The notes beneath the pieces were generated by a model. The model was not told the origin of the DNA. It saw only the letters and a list, made by a program, of their open reading frames with translations, and did no database searches. A stretch of 45,958 nucleotides of DNA from DIGJ01 sp036658435 (GTDB taxonomy: Bacteria; Bacillota; Clostridia; Lachnospirales; Lachnospiraceae): NCBI GenBank assembly GCA_036658435.1, contig JAVXEO010000011.1, forward strand, positions 1 to 45,958, written 5' to 3'. Below, piece after piece: positions 16,043 through 22,584 of the stretch; within the stretch, counting starts at the first letter, position 1, and each line of letters starts with the position of its first letter. A program made the position numbers and the translations under genes.

Positions 16043-16837
16043 ATGAAAATAGAATTAAAAAATATAGACTTTTCGTATGATAAAAAAATTCCGGTAATTA
16101 AAAATTTGTCTTTGGAAATGAAAGGAAATGAAAGAGTTGCAATTATAGGACAAAATGGGTCAGGAAAAACAACCCTTGTGAAACAACTTAATGGAATTCT
16201 ACAACCAGATAAAGGAGACATCCTGTTTGATGATGTTTCAGTTTTGGGAAAATCAATTGCAGCACTATCGGAAAAGGTAGGGTATGTTTTTCAAAATCCG
16301 GATGATCAATTGTTTTTATCAACCGTACAAAAAGAATTGGAATTTGGACCAATTCAGTTAGGATTTAAAAAAAAGAAGCAAAAAGAATGTGCTGAAAAAG
16401 CAGCACAAATATGCCATTTAACAGAAGTACTGGATAAACATCCGCTGGATCTTGGTGTTTCAAAGAAAAAATTCTGTACCATAGCCTCGGTGCTTTCTAT
16501 GGATACTGAGGTGGTGATTTTTGATGAACCAACCATGGGGCAAGATGTCGCGGGAATAGAATGCCTTGTTGAAATCATAAAATATTTAAAAGAAAAAAAT
16601 AAAATATGTATTACAATATCCCATGATATGAAATTTGTAACCAAAAATTTTGACAGAGTCATTGTATTAAAAAATGGTGAACTACTTTTGGATGGCACAC
16701 CGGAGGAAGTGTTTTCAAAACCGGAGATTCTTAGTGAAAGTTATGTGACACCGCCACCTATTACCAGAGTTTGTCAAAAATGTGGAATTGGACAGGCTGT
16801 TTTTCACATGGAACAATTTGAAAAACTTGTAAATTAA
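16043..16837 (+). CDS. ecfA: ECF transporter ATPase with degenerate signature motif (EcfA type)
   Basis: 264 residues. Walker A is GQNGSGKTT (36-44), the Q-loop segment is VFQNPDDQLFLSTVQKELEFGP, Walker B IFDEP (Asp161, Glu162), and the switch His is in TISHD. Where the family reads DLSGGE(K/Q)RR, this protein reads DLGVSKKKF (136-144), so the ABC signature is essentially lost. The alignment before and after this point is normal, which argues against a sequencing error. In a heterodimer one ATP site would then be composed of a good Walker A and a good signature, and the other would be degenerate. The C-terminus carries an unusual CQKCG pair. It is the last gene of the operon, 46 bases after the first ATPase gene. 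Confidence 0.9.
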   Translation: MKIELKNIDFSYDKKIPVIKNLSLEMKGNERVAIIGQNGSGKTTLVKQLNGILQPDKGDILFDDVSVLGKSIAALSEKVGYVFQNPDDQLFLSTVQKELEFGPIQLGFKKKKQKECAEKAAQICHLTEVLDKHPLDLGVSKKKFCTIASVLSMDTEVVIFDEPTMGQDVAGIECLVEIIKYLKEKNKICITISHDMKFVTKNFDRVIVLKNGELLLDGTPEEVFSKPEILSESYVTPPPITRVCQKCGIGQAVFHMEQFEKLVN

Positions 16838-16868
16838 ATAGAGTTTACGTTTTAAAGATATAAATATA

Positions 16869-16896
16869 TTGACAAAAAAACGAAAAAGAATATAAT
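16869..16896 (+). promoter_or_regulatory. Promoter of the rubredoxin/flavodiiron operon
   Basis: TTGACA (16869-16874), a 16-base spacer and TATAAT (16891-16896): both boxes are consensus. The -10 box lies inside the left arm of the 21-bp inverted repeat described separately, so a protein bound there or the folded leader could control it. Confidence 0.85.
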
Positions 16897-16929
16897 AATA
16901 GTAATAAATACTATTATTATATTCTTTTT
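16883..16929. promoter_or_regulatory. Perfect 21-bp inverted repeat over the -10 box and start site
   Basis: The left arm is 16883-16903 (AAGAATATAATAATAGTA plus three leading A), the right arm is 16909-16929, its exact reverse complement, with the loop ATAAA between. It ends one base before the ribosome binding site AGGAGG (16930-16935). It could be an operator, an RNA hairpin that hides the ribosome binding site, or a weak terminator for the ECF operon upstream. Confidence 0.75.
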
Positions 16930-16941
16930 AGGAGGGTCACT

Positions 16942-17544
16942 ATGAATAAAAAAGCCATGTATCAGTTAACCTACGGTTTATTTGTTTTAACAGCAAAAGA
17001 TGGAGATAAAGATAACGGATGTATTATCAATACGGCAACACAGGTAACCACCGAACCAAACCAGATTTTGATTGCCGTAAATAAACAAAATTTCACCCAT
17101 GATATGATAGTTAAAACCGGAAAATTTAATGTATCGGTATTGACAAAAGATTCCGTATTTGAACAGTATAAACATTGGGGATTTCAAAGTGGAAAAGATA
17201 CCGATAAAACGGAAGCCATTACCTTTGAAAGAGCAGAAAACGGAATTATTTATTTGACGGACCATGTAAATGCATATATGAGTGCAGAAGTAGTATCAAC
17301 TATGGACTTAGGAACGCATACTTTGTTTTTAGCAAAGGTTACGGAGGCAGAGCTGCTTTCAGAAGCAGAGTCCATTACTTACCAGGACTACCAGAAAAAT
17401 GTTAAGCCTGCTCCAAAGAATCCGGAAAAGAAAAAAGGCTATATTTGTACGATTTGCGGTTATATTTATGAAGGAGAAGTATTGCCTGCAGATTTCATCT
17501 GTCCTATTTGCAAACATCCCGCATCCGACTTTGTAAAACTATAA
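16942..17544 (+). CDS. Flavin reductase-like domain fused to rubredoxin (high molecular weight rubredoxin type)
   Basis: 200 residues. Residues 1 to about 150 are a flavin reductase-like FMN-binding domain (MYQLTYGLFVLTAKDG, NTATQVTTEPNQILIAV, MSAEVV). A linker rich in Pro and Lys leads to a C-terminal rubredoxin with Cys169, Cys172, Cys187 and Cys190 (CTICG and CPICK) to hold one iron. In acetogens such proteins pass electrons from NAD(P)H to flavodiiron proteins. The next gene is a flavodiiron protein 58 bases on, so the pair probably reduces oxygen or NO. The start has a strong AGGAGG. The rubredoxin is the short kind also found in rubrerythrins. Confidence 0.92.
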   Translation: MNKKAMYQLTYGLFVLTAKDGDKDNGCIINTATQVTTEPNQILIAVNKQNFTHDMIVKTGKFNVSVLTKDSVFEQYKHWGFQSGKDTDKTEAITFERAENGIIYLTDHVNAYMSAEVVSTMDLGTHTLFLAKVTEAELLSEAESITYQDYQKNVKPAPKNPEKKKGYICTICGYIYEGEVLPADFICPICKHPASDFVKL

Positions 17545-17602
17545 ATGGAACCCTTAGAAACATAAATTTAACCGGGATTTTTGAAAGGACGTTGTTGATA
17601 AA

Positions 17603-18757
17603 ATGCAAAAAATTACAGACACAATATATAACGTAGGAGTGAATGATACCACCCTGGACTTATTTGAAAGTCAATATAAAGTACCACAAGGAATTTCATA
17701 CAATTCTTATTTGATTTTAGATGAGAAAGTGGTGCTTTTAGACACCGTGGATAAACGGGTTACAGAGGAATGGCTGGATCATTTGGATGAGCTGTTAAAT
17801 GGACGGAAGGTGGATTATCTGATAATTTCCCATATGGAACCGGACCATGCGGCCAACATCAATAAACTGTTGGAACGATATCCAGATCTTTTACTCGTTG
17901 GAAATACAAAAACATTTAAGCTCATGAGCCAGTTTTTTAATATAGAGGTATCAAAACAAAGCATTTTGGTAAATGAAGGAGATGTTTTACCCATTGGAAC
18001 CCACCAGTTTCAGTTTTACATGGCACCCATGGTACACTGGCCGGAAGTTATGGTGACCTATGAAAGAACGGAAAAAGTGCTTTTTTCAGCGGATGCTTTT
18101 GGTAAGTTTGGAACCATGGAGGACAAGGAAAACTGGGAAGAAGAAGCTCGCAGGTATTATTTTAACATTTGTGGAAAATATGGGATGCCGGTTCAGACAT
18201 TACTAAAAAAAGCAAAGACATTGGAACTATGTAAAATATGCCCTCTCCATGGACCGGTGATAGAGGAAAATCTTTCCGACTGCATGGATAAATATCACAC
18301 ATGGAGCAGCTACCTTCCTGAGGAGGAGGGTGTTGTTGTCGCATATGGTTCTATACATGGAAATACAAAAAAAGCAGCCCAAAAGATGGTAGAGCTATTA
18401 AAAGAAGCAGGAAAAGAAAAGGTAAAGATGTGGGATTTAGCCCGCAGTGATATGTCAGAAGTTCTTGCAGAGACATTCCGGTATTCACAGCTGATTCTGG
18501 CAGCACCTACCTATGATAGTGGAATCTTTCCCTGTATGGAAGAATTTTTGCTCCATCTGAGGGCAAAGGGCTACCAAAAGCGTAGTGTAGGAATCATTGA
18601 AAATGGTTCTTGGGCACCTCAGGCCGGAAAACATATGAAGAAAATCTTAGAAGAAATGAAGGAAATCGATATAAAAGAAACCATGGTTACCATTTGCTCT
18701 ACATTAAAGGATGCAGATATTGAAACTATGAAAAAGTTAATAGCAGAGCTTTCATAA
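17603..18757 (+). CDS. fprA: Flavodiiron protein (oxygen/NO reductase, FprA type)
   Basis: 384 residues, cytosolic. The N-terminal beta-lactamase-like domain carries the diiron ligands: His77, Glu79, Asp81 and His82 (HMEPDH), His145 (MVHWPE), Asp164 (SADAFG) and His216 (CPLHGP). The C-terminal flavodoxin domain starts near 245 (VVVAYGSIHGNTKKAA) and holds APTYDSGIFPCMEEFL. It reduces O2 to water or NO to N2O using electrons from a rubredoxin partner; the rubredoxin fusion upstream fits this. All metal ligands are present. Length is usual for class A enzymes. A strong terminator follows directly after the stop. Confidence 0.95.
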   Translation: MQKITDTIYNVGVNDTTLDLFESQYKVPQGISYNSYLILDEKVVLLDTVDKRVTEEWLDHLDELLNGRKVDYLIISHMEPDHAANINKLLERYPDLLLVGNTKTFKLMSQFFNIEVSKQSILVNEGDVLPIGTHQFQFYMAPMVHWPEVMVTYERTEKVLFSADAFGKFGTMEDKENWEEEARRYYFNICGKYGMPVQTLLKKAKTLELCKICPLHGPVIEENLSDCMDKYHTWSSYLPEEEGVVVAYGSIHGNTKKAAQKMVELLKEAGKEKVKMWDLARSDMSEVLAETFRYSQLILAAPTYDSGIFPCMEEFLLHLRAKGYQKRSVGIIENGSWAPQAGKHMKKILEEMKEIDIKETMVTICSTLKDADIETMKKLIAELS

Positions 18758-18758
18758 A

Positions 18759-18808
18759 AAAAAACTTTCTTAATCCGGTTCTCTTAGAATGGATTGAGAA
18801 AGTTTTTT
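18759..18808 (+). terminator. Intrinsic terminator after the flavodiiron gene
   Basis: An 18-bp stem (18759-18776 with 18791-18808, one G-U pair) with a 14-base loop ends in TTTTTT. It starts just after the flavodiiron stop codon. Confidence 0.88.
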
Positions 18809-18822
18809 ATATATGGTATGAT
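18794..18822 (+). promoter_or_regulatory. Probable promoter of the zinc-finger/polA group
   Basis: TTGAGA (18794-18799), a 17-base spacer and TATGAT (18817-18822). The -35 box lies in the right arm of the terminator hairpin just before it. Confidence 0.6.
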
Positions 18823-18900
18823 TAGGAATGAAAAATTTAATTTGGAAATTTATACGAGTAAAGAAATTCATTTCGAAGAAGAGGGGAGAATGATTTTACT

Positions 18901-19212
18901 ATGACCTGCATCGAAACACAAAAGAAAATGACACAGTTTATAAATGAAGAACTGAATAAAGGAGATCTTGAGGATTTTCTGGTGCACATTCGCTCCTGTG
19001 AATCCTGCAGAGAAGACTTAGAGGTATATTATACCGTATTTGCAGGTATTAAACTTTTAGATGAAGATAGAAATAAAGGTACAAACGATCAGGTGAATTT
19101 TGAAAGAAAGCTTAAACATGCAGAAGAGATCGTCCACCGTGAAAAAATGAAGGTTTTATATAAAAAAATCATAATCGTTGTAGTTATAATAATAATAGCG
19201 ATTGTAATATAG
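18901..19212 (+). CDS. Small zinc-finger membrane protein (anti-sigma-factor-like, zf-HC2)
   Basis: 103 residues. The N-terminus has the zf-HC2/anti-sigma pattern: Cys3 near the start, then His29-x3-Cys33-x2-Cys36 (HIRSCESC). A charged middle follows and a single C-terminal membrane helix of almost only Ile and Val (about 85-103) with no outside domain. Anti-sigma factors of this type hold an ECF sigma factor at the membrane, but no sigma factor gene is next to it; the next gene is polA. The ATG at 18901 follows GAGGGGAG at a long distance of about 13 bases; an ATG at 18890 is out of frame and stops at once. It could also be a membrane-anchored zinc protein with another role. Confidence 0.7.
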   Translation: MTCIETQKKMTQFINEELNKGDLEDFLVHIRSCESCREDLEVYYTVFAGIKLLDEDRNKGTNDQVNFERKLKHAEEIVHREKMKVLYKKIIIVVVIIIIAIVI

Positions 19213-19215
19213 GAA

Positions 19216-19235
19216 GAAAGAAAGAAAGAAAGAAA
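19216..19235 (+). repeat. Five tandem GAAA repeats in the polA leader
   Basis: Five exact GAAA copies lie between the zinc-finger gene stop and polA, ending in AAAGG (19233-19237), 14 bases before the polA ATG. The purine run probably serves as ribosome binding region; changes in copy number would alter its spacing. Confidence 0.8.
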
Positions 19236-19251
19236 GGTATGGTTTGCTTAA

Positions 19252-21909
19252 ATGAGTGAAAAAATTGTATTGATTGACGGACATAGTATTCTAAACCGTG
19301 CATTTTATGGTGTGCCGGATTTAACAAATGCGGAGGGAACACATACCAATGGGGTATATGGATTTTTAAATATTATGTTTAAAATCTTAGAAGAAGAGAA
19401 GCCACAATATCTGACGGTGGCATTTGATGTGAAAGAGCCAACCTTTCGTCATAAGATGTATGAAGCATATAAAGGAACCAGAAAACCAATGCCGGAAGAA
19501 CTCAGGCAGCAGGTACCTATTATCAAAGAAGTACTGCAGGCTATGCAGATTTGTATTGTAGAAAAACCGGGATATGAAGCCGATGACATTTTAGGTACCA
19601 TCGCAAAAAAAGCGGAAAAAGAGGGGATGGAAGTGTCGTTAATTTCCGGAGACCGGGATATGCTTCAGCTTGCCAGTGATACCATTCGTATTCGCATTCC
19701 AAAAACAAAACAGGGAGGAACCCAGGTAGAAGACTATAATACTAAGGAAGTTCTGGAAAAATATGGAGTACTGCCGGTACAGATTATTGATTTAAAGGGA
19801 TTAATGGGTGACACCGCAGACAACATTCCAGGTGTTCCGGGAATTGGAGAAAAGAGAGCATCCCATATCATTTCCAGTTTTGGAAGTATAGAAGGCGCCA
19901 TGGAACATATTGAAGAGGTAACCCCCAAAAAAGCCGGAGAGAACTTAAAGGAACATTATGATCTGGCTGTTTTAAGCAAGAAACTGGCCACCATTCAAAT
20001 AGATACGCCTATGGAATATACGTTTGAAGATGCCAAAATAAGAGAATTTTATACAGAAGAAGCGTTCCATATTATAAAAAAAATGGAATTCAAAACCATA
20101 TTGACACGATTTTGTGCAGACTATAGCCATAATGACAATTTAGAAATGAATTTTATTACCATAACTTCAAAAAAAGAATGGAATGAACTGGTAAAAACCA
20201 TGCTTTCAGAAAAGGTAAGGAATATTGGAATCCAAATACTACAAGAGCAGGTCGTTTTGGGAATCTTTTTTTCCTTTACAGAGGAAAACGATAAAGTCAT
20301 AACGGCAGGAGCACTGTTTGATGAAATCATTCAGAAAACAGATATGGATGACATCATGAAAGCCCTTGAAAAAAGTGAAAAAAGAATCGGTATTATAGAC
20401 TTAAAAAGTCAGTTGAATGTCCTTCCTTTTACAGAAAAAAATAAGGTGTATGACTTATCTATTGCCGCTTATTTGCTCAATCCTTTACAAGATAATTATC
20501 ATTATGACGATTTAGCAAGAGATTACACAAAGATTCATGTTCCGGGACGGGCAGAACTTCTAGGTAAAATGTCTCTGACCGAGGCAAAGGAAAAGCTGCC
20601 GGAACAGTTAATCAACTTAGGATGCTACAGCAGCCTAATTGCAGAGAAAGCCATGCATCCCCTTTTAAAACAATTGGAAGAGGAAAAAGCAGAGTCTTTG
20701 TACTATACCATAGAGATGCCTTTGGTATACACTCTTTATGATATGGAACAAAGAGGAATCATGGTAAATCGGGAAGCTTTGAAAATATATGGGGATCAGT
20801 TAGTTGGAAGAATTGAAGAATTAGAAAAAAATATTTATGAATTAGCAGGAGAAAAATTCAACATCAATTCTCCAAAGCAGCTTGGTACTATTTTATTTGA
20901 AAAAATGCAACTTCCCTTTGGGAAAAAAACAAAAACAGGATATTCTACTTCAGCGGATATTTTAGAGAAGCTAAAGGGAGAAGATCCCATCGTTTCCTTT
21001 GTTTTAGAATATCGACAATTAACAAAATTAAAATCAACTTACGCCGATGGATTAGCGAATTATATTAGCAGTAAGGATGAAAGAATTCATGGAACTTTTA
21101 ACCAAACCATTACAGCAACCGGTCGAATCAGCAGTACAGAGCCCAATTTGCAAAACATACCCATTCGAATGGAACTGGGAAGACAAATAAGAAAAGTGTT
21201 TATTCCAAAACCCGGATTTGTATTTTTAGATGCGGATTATTCCCAGATTGAACTGCGTGTTCTGGCACATATGTCAGGAGATGAAAAACTGATTGCGGCC
21301 TATAAAGACGCACAGGATATTCATAGAATTACGGCTTCGGAAGTATTTCACACCCCTCTTTTGGAGGTAAGTGCCTTACAAAGAAGCAATGCAAAAGCAG
21401 TAAACTTTGGAATTGTTTATGGAATTAGTTCTTTTGGTCTGGGACAGGATTTGAACATTTCCAGAAAAGAAGCAGAAGGCTATATTAAAAAGTATTTTGA
21501 AACCTATCCAAAGGTAAAGGGATTTTTAGAAGAACTTGTAGAATCCGGAAAGAAAAATGGATACGTGACTTCGTTATTTCACAGAAAAAGACCAGTACCG
21601 GAATTGTCCTCCAGTAATTTTATGCAACGTTCCTTTGGAGAAAGAGTGGCAATGAATTCCCCAATACAGGGTACCGCGGCAGATATTATAAAAGTTGCTA
21701 TGATTCGGGTAAATGAACGATTAAAAAGAGAAAATAGAAAGTCATCTTTAATTTTACAGGTACATGATGAACTTCTGGTGGAAACGGCAGAAGAGGAAAT
21801 TGATATAGTTCGTGAAATCTTAGAAGAAGAAATGCATCAGGCAGCAGACCTGGATGTCGTTCTTGAAATTGATGTAAACCAAGGAAATAACTGGTATGAG
21901 GCAAAATAA
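19252..21909 (+). CDS. polA: DNA polymerase I
   Basis: 885 residues. The N-terminal 5'-3' nuclease domain (about 1-290) shows LIDGHSILNRAFYG, YEADDILGT and GDTADNIPGVPGIGEK. The central 3'-5' exonuclease domain (about 300-470) is degenerate: the first catalytic motif is replaced by IGIQILQEQ, so proofreading is likely absent, as in many Firmicutes. The polymerase domain has motif A DADYSQIELR (Asp660), motif B RSNAKAVNFGIVYG and motif C VHDELL (Asp839). It fills gaps in repair and removes Okazaki primers. The stop codon abuts the coaE start. The ATG has unusually weak ribosome binding spacing because of the GAAA run. Confidence 0.97.
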   Translation: MSEKIVLIDGHSILNRAFYGVPDLTNAEGTHTNGVYGFLNIMFKILEEEKPQYLTVAFDVKEPTFRHKMYEAYKGTRKPMPEELRQQVPIIKEVLQAMQICIVEKPGYEADDILGTIAKKAEKEGMEVSLISGDRDMLQLASDTIRIRIPKTKQGGTQVEDYNTKEVLEKYGVLPVQIIDLKGLMGDTADNIPGVPGIGEKRASHIISSFGSIEGAMEHIEEVTPKKAGENLKEHYDLAVLSKKLATIQIDTPMEYTFEDAKIREFYTEEAFHIIKKMEFKTILTRFCADYSHNDNLEMNFITITSKKEWNELVKTMLSEKVRNIGIQILQEQVVLGIFFSFTEENDKVITAGALFDEIIQKTDMDDIMKALEKSEKRIGIIDLKSQLNVLPFTEKNKVYDLSIAAYLLNPLQDNYHYDDLARDYTKIHVPGRAELLGKMSLTEAKEKLPEQLINLGCYSSLIAEKAMHPLLKQLEEEKAESLYYTIEMPLVYTLYDMEQRGIMVNREALKIYGDQLVGRIEELEKNIYELAGEKFNINSPKQLGTILFEKMQLPFGKKTKTGYSTSADILEKLKGEDPIVSFVLEYRQLTKLKSTYADGLANYISSKDERIHGTFNQTITATGRISSTEPNLQNIPIRMELGRQIRKVFIPKPGFVFLDADYSQIELRVLAHMSGDEKLIAAYKDAQDIHRITASEVFHTPLLEVSALQRSNAKAVNFGIVYGISSFGLGQDLNISRKEAEGYIKKYFETYPKVKGFLEELVESGKKNGYVTSLFHRKRPVPELSSSNFMQRSFGERVAMNSPIQGTAADIIKVAMIRVNERLKRENRKSSLILQVHDELLVETAEEEIDIVREILEEEMHQAADLDVVLEIDVNQGNNWYEAK

Positions 21910-22515
21910 ATGAAAGAAAGAAATAAAATAAAGGTGATTGGGCTTACCGGAGGAATCGGTTCCGGTAAGACTTTTATTGCAACCTATGCAAAAGAGAAGT
22001 TTGGCGTTCCCATTATTTTGGCAGATGAAGTTGGACATATTGCACTGGAGCCGGGAAGGAAAACCTATTATAAAGTTTTGGAAGTATTTGGAAAAGAAAT
22101 TATGGAAAGAAATAATGGTATTGATAGAGAAAAGCTTAGTAAAATCGTTTTTGAGGATAAGAAAAAATTAGAATTATTGAATGGAATCGTTCATCCCTTT
22201 ATTAAAGAATGGATAGAAAAAGAAATTCAAAGAATTAAGGAAGAAAAAACGGTAAAATATATTATATTGGAAGCTGCAATTTTACTGGAATCCAGTTTAG
22301 TAAATTTATGTGATGAAATATGGTTTGTACAGACAGAAGAAAATGTTAGAAGAGCCCGATTGAAAGAAAGCAGAGGTTATTCAGAAGAAAAAATAGATCA
22401 TATTATAAAGGCACAATTATCCCAGGAAGAAATGCAGAAAAAATCAGATTTTATCATTTCAAATACCGAAGATTTAAAAGAATTACAGAAACAATTAGAA
22501 GTTTTACTAGTGTAA
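21910..22515 (+). CDS. coaE: Dephospho-CoA kinase
   Basis: 201 residues. It phosphorylates dephospho-CoA in the last step of coenzyme A synthesis. The P-loop is GLTGGIGSGKT (11-21), followed by ADEVGHIALEPG (the family ADxxxH motif) and the lid region RRARLKESRGYSEEKI. The ATG directly follows the polA stop; GAGG inside the polA end is its ribosome binding site, so the two are translationally coupled. The polA-coaE pair is common in Firmicutes. Length is usual (about 200). Confidence 0.95.
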   Translation: MKERNKIKVIGLTGGIGSGKTFIATYAKEKFGVPIILADEVGHIALEPGRKTYYKVLEVFGKEIMERNNGIDREKLSKIVFEDKKKLELLNGIVHPFIKEWIEKEIQRIKEEKTVKYIILEAAILLESSLVNLCDEIWFVQTEENVRRARLKESRGYSEEKIDHIIKAQLSQEEMQKKSDFIISNTEDLKELQKQLEVLLV

Positions 22516-22584
22516 ACCAAGGTTTTATGCTAAAATATTCGTGGTATAGCGTTTGACTTTATGTTATAAATGGAGGGAAACTGG

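Noticed and set aside
19239..19259. Six-codon upstream frame overlapping the polA start
   Set aside because: Its ATG is only one base from the AAAGG site, too close for efficient initiation, so it is not listed as a gene.
20121..20600. Active 3'-5' proofreading domain in DNA polymerase I
   Set aside because: The domain is present in length but the first acidic motif is missing, so an active exonuclease is not supported.
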